Positions 38,814 to 48,363 of a stretch of DNA of 61,251 nt are shown piece after piece. Numbering within the stretch: the first letter of the stretch is position 1; each line of letters begins with the position of its first letter. The notes beneath the pieces were generated by a model that saw nothing but the letters and a program-made list of their open reading frames with translations, had not been told where the DNA came from and made no database searches. The position numbers were made by a program, and so were the translations under genes. Origin of the DNA: Neobacillus jeddahensis (lineage in GTDB: Bacteria; Bacillota; Bacilli; Bacillales; Cytobacillaceae); NCBI RefSeq assembly GCF_000612625.1, contig NZ_CCAS010000023.1:1-61251 (forward strand), in the 5' to 3' direction.

Positions 38814-40010
38814 TTGTTAACAGCTCGAACAATAACAGGTAAAAAAATTTGCCTTGGGTTTGATTATACCAAGGAGTCGCTTTTGTCTCTGCGCAATAAG
38901 GAGGAATTCATTTGTCCGATATGTGGTGAAGGCGTGGTGTTGAAATTAGGTGATCGGCGGATCTTTCATTTTGCGCATAAGCAGGGAAGCAGCTGCCGCG
39001 ATGTTTATGAAAATGAATCTTTCTATCACATGGAAGGGAAGCGTCAACTTTTTCAATGGCTAGTTAGGCAAAAAATCCCCGCCGCCTTAGAGTATTATAT
39101 TAGCGACATCCAACAGCGACCAGACATTTTGTTCAAATTTAATGATAAGACCTATGCCTTAGAATACCAGTGCTCAACGATACCAGAGAATGTCTTTTTC
39201 AAGAGGACTAAATCATACCTTGACCATCATTACATTCCACTTTGGATTCTCTCAAGTGATCAAATTCACCAAAAGAGAAAAACGTTAATCGGATTATCGA
39301 ACTTTCAATATTTGTTCGTGCGAAGTACATCCACTGGAAATCTTTATATTCCTAGCTATTGCCCCGAACAACGTCAATTTCGATTTGTAGAATCTATCAC
39401 ATCCTTCTCGATTAAAAATGCCTTCTTCCATTCTTCCATTTATCCAAAGAAATACACGACCGTCGAAGATGTGTTGGAACCAAATATGTCTAAAACGATT
39501 AATTTATCTAGCTGGAATTCTGAAATGGAAAAGCTAATTCTGAATTGGTCAGTTCATCCACAACCAGGACAACTACATTTTTTTCAGGAAATCTATAACC
39601 GAGGTCTGAATCTTTTCTTAATGCCCCCAGAAATTGGACTTCCCGTTGCTCATTCTTTATTACTTCAAACTCCGTTGATCATTTGGCAAACATATTTCTA
39701 TCTTGACGTCCTTGCCGACAAGGATCCTAACGATACCATTTCCTTTCATGAAATTAAAGACCATTTTAATAAAAGAAAATACCGTAATGACATCATGCGA
39801 CGAAATCTACCCCAGATCGAACAGCTTAATCCCATTCTCCCCATCATCGAATATATGATGCTCTTAGAGAGGCTCGGCATTGTGCGAAGAAAAAGTGACA
39901 GTCTATTTGAAGTGCAACGGAAAATCACCATTCCTATATCAAATCGAGAAAGGGAGGAGGCGAGGGGGGATTTTTATAAAAAAAACAGGAGGATCCTTTT
40001 AATCCAATAA
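38814..40010 (+). CDS. coiA: CoiA, competence protein
   Basis: CoiA acts on incoming DNA during transformation. The 398-residue protein has an N-terminal zinc-finger-like motif (CPICGE, FHFAH, then Cys), a nuclease-like core with RPDILFKF and YALEYQCS, and a long C-terminal region. TTG 38814 follows AAAGGAGGAG with eight bases spacing. It is the yjbF homologue and precedes pepF. Confidence 0.92.
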   Translation: MLTARTITGKKICLGFDYTKESLLSLRNKEEFICPICGEGVVLKLGDRRIFHFAHKQGSSCRDVYENESFYHMEGKRQLFQWLVRQKIPAALEYYISDIQQRPDILFKFNDKTYALEYQCSTIPENVFFKRTKSYLDHHYIPLWILSSDQIHQKRKTLIGLSNFQYLFVRSTSTGNLYIPSYCPEQRQFRFVESITSFSIKNAFFHSSIYPKKYTTVEDVLEPNMSKTINLSSWNSEMEKLILNWSVHPQPGQLHFFQEIYNRGLNLFLMPPEIGLPVAHSLLLQTPLIIWQTYFYLDVLADKDPNDTISFHEIKDHFNKRKYRNDIMRRNLPQIEQLNPILPIIEYMMLLERLGIVRRKSDSLFEVQRKITIPISNREREEARGDFYKKNRRILLIQ

Positions 40011-40143
40011 ATGAAAGTATGCAAATGGGCATAATATAGTGGTATGTCAGTTTAAGACTTTTTAAAGGAAAATAGAAGAATGAGGAGAATATATTTAGAA
40101 GTGATTTATTTCGCATATTGAAAAGTTGAATGGAGGATGAATG

Positions 40144-41964
40144 ATGGCAAATGAAACTGCTGTAAAGCCGCTGCCCGTAAGAAGTGAAATTAGTGTGGAA
40201 GACACATGGAAATTAGAAGACATTTTTGCAAGTGATAAAGATTGGGAAAAAGAGTTTCAAGAAGTAAAGAACGAAATTCCGGGAATCAAAGAATTTACAG
40301 GAAAATTAGGAGAAAATGCCGATATTCTGTATAAAGCACTTCAATTTCAAGATAAATTGCTGGAACGACTTGGGAAGCTTTATACATATGCACACATGCG
40401 CTATGACCAGGATACGACAAATTCCTTTTACCAAGGTTTAGATGATAGAATGAAAAATTTATACTCTCAGGCAGCTAGTCAATTAGCTTTTATTGTGCCG
40501 GAAATTCTATCAATCGACGAAGGCAAAGTGAAGAGTTTTCTTAATGAGAAACAAGAATTAAAGCTTTATGAACATGCCATTGAAGAAATTAATTTGCAAA
40601 GACCACATGTCTTAAGTGCAGAGCAGGAGGCCTTATTAGCTGAAGCGAGTGAAATCATGGATGCGTCTAGCAATACGTTCGGCATGCTGAACAATGCTGA
40701 CATTGAATTCCCGACCATTAAAGATGAAAATGGAGAAGAGGTTGAAGTTACTCATGGGCGCTATAGTCGTTTCTTAGAGAGCGCTGATCAACGCGTTAGG
40801 CATGATGCCTTTAAGGCAGTTTACAAAACATACGGTTCCTTTAAAAATACCTTTGCGAGCACGTTAAGTGGGAATGTGAAAAAGGACAATTTCAATGCAC
40901 GTGTTAGGAACTACGATTCTGCGAGACATGCGGCACTCTCAGGGAACAATATACCGGAAAGTGTATATGATAATTTAGTTAGTACCGTTTCTGACAATTT
41001 ACATCTACTACACCGCTATATAAAGTTACGAAAAAAAGTGCTAGGTCTAGATGAGCTTCATATGTATGACTTGTATACACCGCTTGTTAAAGATGTCAAA
41101 ATGGAAATTAGGTATGATGAGGCAAAGGATCTAGTGATTAAAGGGCTTGCACCATTAGGCGAGGACTATTCAAATATTTTAAAAGAGGGTTTCGAGAATC
41201 GTTGGGTGGATGTTCATGAGAATAAAGGAAAACGCAGCGGTGCCTATTCATCAGGAGCATATGGAACACATCCATATATCTTGATGAACTGGCAGAATAA
41301 TGTCAATAATTTATTTACACTTGCTCACGAGTTTGGGCACTCTGTTCATAGCTATTATACTCGGAAATCTCAGCCATATCCGTATGGGAACTATTCCATT
41401 TTTGTGGCGGAAGTCGCTTCCACTTGCAATGAAGCGTTGCTGAATGATTATTTATTAAAAACGATCGATGATGAACAAAAACGTATTTATCTTCTCAATC
41501 ATTATTTAGAAGGCTTCAGAGGGACTGTATTTCGACAAACAATGTTTGCCGAGTTTGAACACCTTATTCATCAAAAGGCGCAAAATAATGAGGCCTTAAC
41601 AGCTGATTCATTAACAGAAGCCTATTATGAATTGAACAAGAAGTATTTTGGTGAAGAAGATATTATTATTGATGAGGAAATCGGATTAGAATGGGCACGA
41701 ATTCCGCATTTCTATTACAATTACTATGTATACCAGTATGCAACAGGCTTTAGTGCGGCTACTGCTTTAAGTAAACAAATATTAGATGAAGGCGAGCCAG
41801 CTGTAAAACGGTATATAGGAGAATTCCTCAGCGCTGGAAGCTCAGATTATCCTATTGAAGTGCTCAAAAAAGCGGGCGTTGATATGACCAGTGCAGACCC
41901 AATTAAAAATGCATGTAAGGTATTTGAAGAAAAACTAAATGAACTAGAAAAGCTTTTATCGTAA
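40144..41964 (+). CDS. pepF: PepF, oligoendopeptidase F
   Basis: This 606-residue M3 zinc peptidase has HEFGH at 395-399 and a following glutamate in FVAEVAS. It hydrolyses small peptides, including in B. subtilis sporulation signalling. ATG 40144 has GGAGG seven bases before it; ATG 40141 is closer. The opp transporters in this window supply its likely substrates. Confidence 0.94.
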   Translation: MANETAVKPLPVRSEISVEDTWKLEDIFASDKDWEKEFQEVKNEIPGIKEFTGKLGENADILYKALQFQDKLLERLGKLYTYAHMRYDQDTTNSFYQGLDDRMKNLYSQAASQLAFIVPEILSIDEGKVKSFLNEKQELKLYEHAIEEINLQRPHVLSAEQEALLAEASEIMDASSNTFGMLNNADIEFPTIKDENGEEVEVTHGRYSRFLESADQRVRHDAFKAVYKTYGSFKNTFASTLSGNVKKDNFNARVRNYDSARHAALSGNNIPESVYDNLVSTVSDNLHLLHRYIKLRKKVLGLDELHMYDLYTPLVKDVKMEIRYDEAKDLVIKGLAPLGEDYSNILKEGFENRWVDVHENKGKRSGAYSSGAYGTHPYILMNWQNNVNNLFTLAHEFGHSVHSYYTRKSQPYPYGNYSIFVAEVASTCNEALLNDYLLKTIDDEQKRIYLLNHYLEGFRGTVFRQTMFAEFEHLIHQKAQNNEALTADSLTEAYYELNKKYFGEEDIIIDEEIGLEWARIPHFYYNYYVYQYATGFSAATALSKQILDEGEPAVKRYIGEFLSAGSSDYPIEVLKKAGVDMTSADPIKNACKVFEEKLNELEKLLS

Positions 41965-41966
41965 AA

Positions 41967-42008
41967 ATAAAAGGGATGGTGCCATTTATGGCTGCCATCC
42001 TTTTAAAA
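41967..42008. terminator. Terminator between pepF and the small minus-strand gene
   Basis: AAAAGGGATGGTGCC/GGCTGCCATCCTTTT stem between convergent genes; it overlaps the stop of the minus-strand gene. Confidence 0.88.
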
Positions 42009-42188
42009 TCCTCTAAATCGTTTTCGATCATTTAGATAAAAAATGAAGATAAAAATAGAAATAAATAAAATCGGTGTACTGAGAAGAAGTGGAAAGATCT
42101 TTATCAGCGCTAACACATGCAGAAAAAAGGCGATTACGATAAAAAGAATCATCATGAAAAAAGGAAAATTGCCCACAGTAATATTCAC
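42003..42188 (-). CDS. Small hypothetical membrane protein
   Basis: This frame of up to 61 residues is almost wholly hydrophobic with two predicted helices and a basic end (NDRKRFRGF). GTG 42188 or GTG 42176 may be the start; AGAGGTG favours the second. It ends exactly at a terminator, which supports it. Family unknown. Confidence 0.5.
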   Translation of the reverse strand: MNITVGNFPFFMMILFIVIAFFLHVLALIKIFPLLLSTPILFISIFIFIFYLNDRKRFRGF

Positions 42189-42248
42189 CTCTTGAGATAC
42201 TGACTATACTAATATGTCTATTGTCCATTTCGTGAACTTATGACTTTT

Positions 42249-42285
42249 TGACAATAATGTGAAATAAAGCACATACTTATTGTCA
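42249..42285. promoter_or_regulatory. 37-bp inverted repeat containing an Fnr-like box
   Basis: TGACAATAA and TTATTGTCA flank TGTGA-AATAAA-GCACA (42258-42273), a one-mismatch Fnr box, making a nested palindrome. A minus-strand TATAGT lies at 42208-42203, putting the box near -69.5 of the small membrane gene. No plus-strand gene follows. The remainder of 42189-42500 holds only an ACGCAT/ATGCGT repeat and the yjbH terminator. Confidence 0.5.
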
Positions 42286-42397
42286 TCAGCTTGAAACGCA
42301 TGGTATATTTAATGCGTGAAGTTGATCACAACAAACATATACCCCTTTGTTTGACCGTGAAAAATTTCTCCCATCCCCTTTGTTCGTATTAATAGAG

Positions 42398-42432
42398 AAA
42401 TGCCTTGCAGCATAAACTGCAAGGCATTTTAT
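42398..42432 (-). terminator. yjbH terminator
   Basis: AAATGCCTTGCAG/CTGCAAGGCATTT is a perfect 13-bp stem with a 6-base loop downstream of the yjbI-yjbH pair. Confidence 0.85.
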
Positions 42433-42500
42433 TTTGCTTAAAAACAATACAGTTTTCTGTTTCATCAAAAAAATGCCCATCCAGTTGGACAAGCATTTGT

Positions 42501-43370
42501 CTAGTCTTCGATATATCTCCAAAAGGTCCCATATTTTGCCGGGATTTGCTCGACCACTTGTTTTAATAACAACTTTTTCATTTCCCGTTCAATTTGTGAA
42601 ATCGACATATTGTAAACAACAGCAATTTCCTTTGAAGCGACAAATTTAAAAAATTGCATAAACGTCTCTAAAGGTGGTGGAGGAGATTTTTCGGGCCTTT
42701 CTGCAAGCATCTCTTCTAGTATTTGGACATACACTTCATATGGATAGGATCCAGTAATCTTGATCCCTTCGTCCTCGATATTTTCATTAAAAAAAACGAG
42801 CGTTGGGATTTCATTAACATCCATTTCGGAAGTTATCTTTAAATCGCATTGGAATGCTTTTGCAGCACTTTCAGAATGAATATCAGTCATGAACTCTTCT
42901 ACATCCAAACCTGCACTATCGGCACATTCCTTTAACACTTCAAGGTCCGAGGTGTTTTGTTTTTCTAAAAATAACATTTCTTGAATCCGGCGAAGAAACC
43001 GTAGTCCCGCTCGTCTGCCTTGTAACTCAGCAGCCTTTAAGGCAATCGAAACGGCATATGGCTTGTCGATCGGATTCTCTAACCAAAGGCTGCCATCGCA
43101 CGACATTCCCGATCTACTTGCTGTTTTTTCCCAAACTTGAGCAATATTTTCATAACTCTTTTTTCTACTCAAATGTAAATCAGCTAATCGTCCACTCAAT
43201 ACATGCTTAATTGAAAAATAGGGTCCATATTCAATTTGTAGCTTCTTAAGAATTGGCTCAAGTGCCCAACATTCGGGGCATAGCGGATCAATAAATAAAT
43301 AAATCTCTAAAGGCTTTCTGTCACTGCCGCTACACCTTTTCATGAAACTGGGCAATTTAGGATTAGTCAC
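42501..43370 (-). CDS. yjbH: YjbH, adaptor for Spx degradation by ClpXP
   Basis: This 289-residue DsbA-like protein has [16 protein letters not shown] near the N-terminus, with the CxxC pair Cys31 and Cys34. It binds Spx and presents it to ClpXP; the partner gene spx is 7 kb away. GTG 43370 follows AGGTGA and aligns with the MTN start I recall for B. subtilis YjbH. It overlaps the end of yjbI by eight bases. Confidence 0.92.
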   Translation of the reverse strand: MTNPKLPSFMKRCSGSDRKPLEIYLFIDPLCPECWALEPILKKLQIEYGPYFSIKHVLSGRLADLHLSRKKSYENIAQVWEKTASRSGMSCDGSLWLENPIDKPYAVSIALKAAELQGRRAGLRFLRRIQEMLFLEKQNTSDLEVLKECADSAGLDVEEFMTDIHSESAAKAFQCDLKITSEMDVNEIPTLVFFNENIEDEGIKITGSYPYEVYVQILEEMLAERPEKSPPPPLETFMQFFKFVASKEIAVVYNMSISQIEREMKKLLLKQVVEQIPAKYGTFWRYIED

Positions 43371-43773
43371 GATTTTCACCTGTTATCTCGCCGTCATCAG
43401 GCGTGTTGATCATATGTTGGGCAGTAAGATTTAGTCGGGCGAATAATTCCTCTCGTAGTGGACCATGGAAATCAATGATGTCCATCGCACGTGTCATACA
43501 AGATAACCATGCTTTTGCACGAGTAGGTGTAACGGGAAATGGTAAATGACGAGCACGCATCATCGGATGCCCATGCTCCTCTGTATAAATAGATGGCCCG
43601 CCTAAATATTGAGTTAGAAATTGTTTTTGTTTCCGGGCAATTTCTGTGAATTGATTTGGGAATATTGGAGCAAGGTCAGGATGTTGTGCAACAAGGTCAT
43701 AAAAAGTGTCGACCAGTCGATGCAGCGTACTTTCACCAATCGCCTCAAATGGTGTAAGCTTTTTCTCAATCAT
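43363..43773 (-). CDS. yjbI: YjbI, group II truncated hemoglobin
   Basis: This 136-residue globin has the truncated 2-over-2 fold, with the haem histidine region [15 protein letters not shown]. It may bind oxygen or protect against nitric oxide and supports YjbH in B. subtilis. ATG 43773 follows AAAGGGG; an upstream frame extension is rejected. It is coupled to yjbH by overlap. Confidence 0.93.
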   Translation of the reverse strand: MIEKKLTPFEAIGESTLHRLVDTFYDLVAQHPDLAPIFPNQFTEIARKQKQFLTQYLGGPSIYTEEHGHPMMRARHLPFPVTPTRAKAWLSCMTRAMDIIDFHGPLREELFARLNLTAQHMINTPDDGEITGENRD

Positions 43774-43931
43774 GTTGACAACCCCTTTAATATCTTTTGT
43801 ATTCATATTTTAACAATGCCTATTTCATATCTCAAATGAATTGCCTTGAAATGACCTATTTTTTAAGCTATCCACCTCATTAATGTATACAATGGAGTGA
43901 TTTTTTACTAAAGAGGGAGAATGGTGTGCCT

Positions 43932-44522
43932 CTAATTTGAAGTTTGCTGTTTGTTTTTTTTGTTGTAAAAACGGCGAATTTTATTGTCGGTCTTCCGTAC
44001 CGGAATTTCCATTTGTTTAAGTAATTCTTGGAATGTTTTTTGTCCTTCTTGAAAGTTTTCTACTTCATATTCTAGTTCATAATCTTCAAAGTTTAGATAG
44101 GAACTATGATCTAGAACTAGTAAACCATTTTTGTATTTCCATTCCATTCTATTTGTAGTGAGTGAGCCGAAATATTCGATTTCTGAAAAGGGAATACTCA
44201 TTTCCCCGATTAACTGTTGAATTTGACCGCTCGGTAGTTGACCAAAGCGAAGGGCAACGGTAGCATCCTCGGTACTTAATCGTTGATTTGTTTCAAGTAG
44301 CCCAACAGTTGCCGGTTGTTTTAGTGTCATCTCATATGCACCGCCCTTTTTACGGATGCGTAAAGCAGCCCCTAAATTCTTCAATGCAAAATCTTTTGTA
44401 TCAAAGTAGTGGTTTTCCTGGGAGAAAATTTGCTGCTTATCAAGGTTAAACTCCACGAGGAATTTTTCATATTCTGCTTTTGTAAGTAGGTTTTTAAACT
44501 CTATTTCAATATTTTGTGACAT
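43932..44522 (-). CDS. yjbK: YjbK, CYTH-domain triphosphatase-like protein
   Basis: This 196-residue protein has the CYTH signature EIEFK at 6-10 and alternating charged strands (RIRKKGGAYEMTLKQP) of the triphosphate tunnel. Related proteins hydrolyse inorganic triphosphate. AAAGGATGA precedes ATG 44522. It is divergent from yjbL as in B. subtilis. Confidence 0.9.
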   Translation of the reverse strand: MSQNIEIEFKNLLTKAEYEKFLVEFNLDKQQIFSQENHYFDTKDFALKNLGAALRIRKKGGAYEMTLKQPATVGLLETNQRLSTEDATVALRFGQLPSGQIQQLIGEMSIPFSEIEYFGSLTTNRMEWKYKNGLLVLDHSSYLNFEDYELEYEVENFQEGQKTFQELLKQMEIPVRKTDNKIRRFYNKKNKQQTSN

Positions 44523-44679
44523 TGTCCGTCATCCTTTCACGAAGGGGGTTTCTTTCATCATACCTTTACATTTTTATTTGTGTCCAGAATTGGACATTTT
44601 CCTTTTCAATAAACCTGATTCTTTGGGAGAAATAGATGAATTATGCTAAAATAGGAGGGTGAAAGATGGAGGTATGAAG

Positions 44680-45042
44680 ATGAAGAAAAGAATAACAATC
44701 TTAGAGGCAATAATCACTGATAATAAACTAATTTTAGAAACAAATGAATCAATTAATGGGTTGATCCCTGCAGAACAGATTCTGGTGGACTCGACTCAAT
44801 GTTCATTTATTTACTTAATGGAAGATCAAGAGGAGTATACATATATCGTCTTACCTGAAACTATTTGGCCATCATTAAAGGCCGCACAAGAACAAGAACT
44901 GCCAGTTAAGCTGTCTACTAATGACGACCAAATCGAACTAGTTAATTTTCAAGAGGAATTAGAATATATTATTAGCAATATTAAGGGTAATAGTAACTAT
45001 GGTCATGAAATGGTCACAAAGGTAGAAGGGGTATTCTTGTAA
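44680..45042 (+). CDS. yjbL: YjbL, UPF0738 protein
   Basis: This 121-residue protein belongs by length, order and sequence to the UPF0738/YjbL family of unknown function. ATG 44680 has TGGAGG seven bases upstream; an earlier GTG and ATG are less favourable. It is followed by relQ. Confidence 0.85.
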   Translation: MKKRITILEAIITDNKLILETNESINGLIPAEQILVDSTQCSFIYLMEDQEEYTYIVLPETIWPSLKAAQEQELPVKLSTNDDQIELVNFQEELEYIISNIKGNSNYGHEMVTKVEGVFL

Positions 45043-45087
45043 AAACGGTACTTTTTTATCGTAATTTGTTTTTAATGAGGTGGTATC

Positions 45088-45726
45088 ATGAAGCATTGGG
45101 AGTCATTTTTAGCCCCATACAAACAGGCTATTTCAGAATTAAAGGTTAAATTAAAGGGAATGAGGGGACAATTTGAACTAAATTCTTCCCATTCACCAAT
45201 AGAATTTGTTACAGGTCGAGTAAAGCCAATCGCGAGTATTTTGGATAAGGCCAATCAAAAGGGCATTCCACTAGATCGATTAGAAGAGGAAATGCAAGAT
45301 ATTGCTGGTATGCGAATCATGTGTCAGTTTGTTGATGATATACATACAGTTGTGAACTTATTAAGAAATCGTAATGATCTAGAAATTGTTGAGGAAAGGG
45401 ACTATATTTCACATAAAAAAACGAGTGGGTACCGCTCTTATCATGTGGTGATCAGTTACCCTGTTCAAACAATTCACGGAGAAAAGAAGATACTTGCTGA
45501 AATTCAGATTAGGACGTTAGCCATGAATTTCTGGGCAACGATTGAACATTCGCTGAACTATAAATACAAAGGTGCTTTTCCAACAGATATCCAAATGAGG
45601 CTGCAACGAGCTGCCGAAGCGGCTTTTCGTCTAGACGAGGAAATGTCGTTAATCCGGGGTGAAATCCAGGAAGCCCAAGCTTTTTTTTCAAGAAAAAAAG
45701 AGTTGAAGCAAGAAGAAAAAAATTGA
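45088..45726 (+). CDS. relQ: RelQ (SasB/YjbM), small alarmone synthetase
   Basis: This 212-residue protein is only the RelA-type synthetase domain and makes (p)ppGpp. It shows DIAGMRIMCQF, YRSYHVVI, EIQIRTLAMNFWATIEHSLNYKY. It lacks the hydrolase domain, as do all small synthetases. GAGGTGG precedes ATG 45088. It lies upstream of nadF, perhaps in one transcript. Confidence 0.95.
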   Translation: MKHWESFLAPYKQAISELKVKLKGMRGQFELNSSHSPIEFVTGRVKPIASILDKANQKGIPLDRLEEEMQDIAGMRIMCQFVDDIHTVVNLLRNRNDLEIVEERDYISHKKTSGYRSYHVVISYPVQTIHGEKKILAEIQIRTLAMNFWATIEHSLNYKYKGAFPTDIQMRLQRAAEAAFRLDEEMSLIRGEIQEAQAFFSRKKELKQEEKN

Positions 45727-45774
45727 TGAGCAAACCGCCTTTTGAAAGCCATTTTGTACAAGGAGCATAAAGAG

Positions 45775-46569
45775 ATGAAATTTGCGATAACGTCAAAGGG
45801 AGATCAAAAATCAAATATATTGATGCACAAAATGAGGACGTATTTACTTGATTTTGATCTTGTATATGATGAAGATCAACCGGATATTGTTGTTTCAATC
45901 GGCGGAGATGGGACGCTTCTTTATGCCTTTCACCGTTACAGCAGCCGGCTAAGTAAAACGGCTTTCGTTGGTATTCATACGGGACATCTCGGTTTTTACG
46001 CTGACTGGATCCCTGATGAAATTGAAAAGCTTGTCATTGCCATTGCAAAAACACCCTTTCAAGTCGTTGAGTACCCATTGCTTGAGGTCATCATCCGTTA
46101 TACGCATGCTGGGAAGGAATCACGATATTTGGCACTAAATGAATCTACCGTTAAAAGTGTTGAGGGTACACTTGTCATGGATGTTGAAATTCGTGGTCAG
46201 CACTTTGAACGGTTCCGTGGGGATGGACTTTGCGTTTCCACGCCTTCAGGTAGTACGGCCTATAATAAAGCTCTTGGAGGGGCCATTATCCATCCGTCAA
46301 TTTCAGCTATTCAGGTAGCGGAAATGGCATCTATCAATAACAAGGTGTTTAGAACTGTTGGCTCGCCACTGATCCTTCCGTCGCACCATACGTGTATGCT
46401 AAAACCTGTTAACCGCTCTGATTTTCAAGTGACGATCGATCATCTGACGCTTCTTCATAAGGATGTTAAATCCATTCAATTTAGGGTCCCAGAAGAAAAA
46501 ATTCGATTTGCCCGCTTCAGACCATTTCCTTTCTGGAAAAGAGTTCATGATTCATTTATTTCTGATTGA
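45775..46569 (+). CDS. nadF: NAD kinase (YjbN/PpnK)
   Basis: This 264-residue enzyme phosphorylates NAD to NADP. GGDGT is at 43-47 and the [19 protein letters not shown] segment is conserved. ATG 45775 follows AAGGAG; the upstream frame is rejected. yjbO starts 14 bases later. Confidence 0.95.
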   Translation: MKFAITSKGDQKSNILMHKMRTYLLDFDLVYDEDQPDIVVSIGGDGTLLYAFHRYSSRLSKTAFVGIHTGHLGFYADWIPDEIEKLVIAIAKTPFQVVEYPLLEVIIRYTHAGKESRYLALNESTVKSVEGTLVMDVEIRGQHFERFRGDGLCVSTPSGSTAYNKALGGAIIHPSISAIQVAEMASINNKVFRTVGSPLILPSHHTCMLKPVNRSDFQVTIDHLTLLHKDVKSIQFRVPEEKIRFARFRPFPFWKRVHDSFISD

Positions 46570-46583
46570 ACTGGAGGGGTATA

Positions 46584-47489
46584 ATGGCATCTCGATTTAA
46601 AATGAATTGGTTGATTGATGAAAGAAAGGCTGGCATGCTGTTAAAGGATTTTTTAAAAATTGAAGACATTTCACGGACCGCATTAACGGATATAAAATTT
46701 AAAGGCGGAAATATTTTTGTTAATGATGTGGAAGTAAATGTTAGATATAAGTTAATGGTGGGTGATAAGTTAACGGTAATCTTTCCGCCTGAGATTCCCA
46801 GTGAAGGAATGAAGGGGGAAGATATCCCGTTAACGATTGTATATGAAGATGAATTTTTACTTGTTGTCAACAAACCTGCAGGTATGAACACGATTCCGTC
46901 TCGTGAACACCCTTTTGGGAGTCTAGCCAATGCACTCATAGGGTATTATCAGCGGAGGCTTCTTCAGGCAACCACTCACATTGTTACCCGACTTGATCGT
47001 GATACTTCAGGGCTTGTGTTAATTGCTAAACATCGCCATGTCCATCATTTGTTTAGTAAAATGCAACAAAATGGTCAGGTTAAGAGGACCTATGCTGCAT
47101 TGACTAGTGGGTCTGTTGAAGCAAATAGCGGGACAATCGTTGCACCAATAGGTCGGAAAGTTACCAGTATCATTGAGAGAGAGGTTCGTGAGGATGGTCA
47201 ATATGCCTGTACCCATTATCAAGTAATCAGGAGGCACCGTCATTTTTCCCAGATTGAACTGCGGCTTGAGACGGGGAGAACGCATCAAATTAGAGTCCAT
47301 ATGTCATATATTGGCCATTCCCTCTTAGGTGATGATTTATATGGGGGAGATACTGCTTACATAAAAAGGCAGGCACTTCATTGTAAAAAGATCACATTCA
47401 CACATCCCCTCTTGGGAAAGGAAATGACCTTTACGGCACCATTTCCTCAGGATATACAAGATACGATCGAGGCTGATCCTTATTTATAG
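46584..47489 (+). CDS. yjbO: YjbO, RluA-family pseudouridine synthase
   Basis: This 301-residue enzyme has an S4-like N-terminal RNA-binding region and the catalytic aspartate in RLDRDTSGLVL. It modifies uridines in rRNA or tRNA; the exact target is not evident. ATG 46584 follows GGAGGGG. Confidence 0.92.
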   Translation: MASRFKMNWLIDERKAGMLLKDFLKIEDISRTALTDIKFKGGNIFVNDVEVNVRYKLMVGDKLTVIFPPEIPSEGMKGEDIPLTIVYEDEFLLVVNKPAGMNTIPSREHPFGSLANALIGYYQRRLLQATTHIVTRLDRDTSGLVLIAKHRHVHHLFSKMQQNGQVKRTYAALTSGSVEANSGTIVAPIGRKVTSIIEREVREDGQYACTHYQVIRRHRHFSQIELRLETGRTHQIRVHMSYIGHSLLGDDLYGGDTAYIKRQALHCKKITFTHPLLGKEMTFTAPFPQDIQDTIEADPYL

Positions 47490-47507
47490 GGTCAACCTCC
47501 TTTTTTT
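47469..47507 (+). terminator. yjbO terminator overlapping the stop codon
   Basis: GAGGCTGATCCT pairs with AGGGTCAACCTC through a 7-base loop and is followed by seven T. The rising arm lies in the last codons of yjbO. Confidence 0.8.
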
Positions 47508-47535
47508 ACGGCCGTTAAGACTCCTTCTTCCGAAG

Positions 47536-48276
47536 TCAGTCAAATTGTTTAAATTTCTCTGCAAAATATGGCATAGTAGAAGGAACTGAAACGATTTCCA
47601 TTTCAGGGTACCTTAATGCTGTAAGCTTTCCTCCAAAAACTGCACCGGTATCGATGTTATAGGTATTGTTCAGGATTCTAGGCTCTTTAACAGGAGTATG
47701 CCCGTAAACAATCCAGGCATCACCATTATATGTTTTCGCCCAATCAAGTCTCACGGGTGTCCCGTCCGGATTCTTTTTTCCAGTGATATCACCGTACAGA
47801 ACAAATTCTTTAACCTTTCCATGTGACTTGCCAATGAATTCTTGTTTAATCCCTGCATGGGCTATAATAAGCTTCTCACTATCTAATACTAAGTAGAGTG
47901 GTGCCTTTTCATAAAGCTCGATAAATTTTTTGCGAATGGAATCCTGCTCTTTATTATATAATGATTCATATTCTGCGACAGTCGTTTCCAGGCCGTGTGT
48001 AACTTGAACTTTGTTTCCTAGAAAGTACCGATATAACTTATTACAATGGTTTCCGGGAGTGTAATATGCCTGTTTATGATTGATTACAAGCTGCCATACC
48101 GTCTCTATTACTTGTAATGAGGCTGGCCCCCGATCGGTTAAGTCACCTACGAAACCAAGAGCTCTGTGATCCGGATGAGATGGAAATCCGCTCTCCCAAC
48201 TATAGCCAAGCCTTAACGTGAGATCTTTGAATTCGGTAAAACATCCATGGATATCACCGATAATATCTATTTTCAT
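47536..48276 (-). CDS. prpE: PrpE, bis(5'-nucleosyl)-tetraphosphatase
   Basis: This 246-residue metallophosphatase carries GDIHG, GDLTDRG and GNHCNK. In B. subtilis PrpE hydrolyses Ap4A-type nucleotides and affects spore germination. ATG 48276 follows AGGAGG. It is divergent from yjbQ with 87 bases between. Confidence 0.93.
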   Translation of the reverse strand: MKIDIIGDIHGCFTEFKDLTLRLGYSWESGFPSHPDHRALGFVGDLTDRGPASLQVIETVWQLVINHKQAYYTPGNHCNKLYRYFLGNKVQVTHGLETTVAEYESLYNKEQDSIRKKFIELYEKAPLYLVLDSEKLIIAHAGIKQEFIGKSHGKVKEFVLYGDITGKKNPDGTPVRLDWAKTYNGDAWIVYGHTPVKEPRILNNTYNIDTGAVFGGKLTALRYPEMEIVSVPSTMPYFAEKFKQFD

Positions 48277-48363
48277 AGAAGTGCACCTCCTGATTGTCTG
48301 GTTATTTTCTGTGGAATCCCTTGTTTTTATCAAAAAATCCTTATTATGAGAGGTGGTACAAAA

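Noticed and set aside
42286..42649. Frames over the yjbH end and its terminator
   Set aside because: They overlap yjbH or the terminator hairpin and have no ribosome sites.
46556..46939. Minus-strand frame across yjbO
   Set aside because: Antisense shadow of a well-supported gene.
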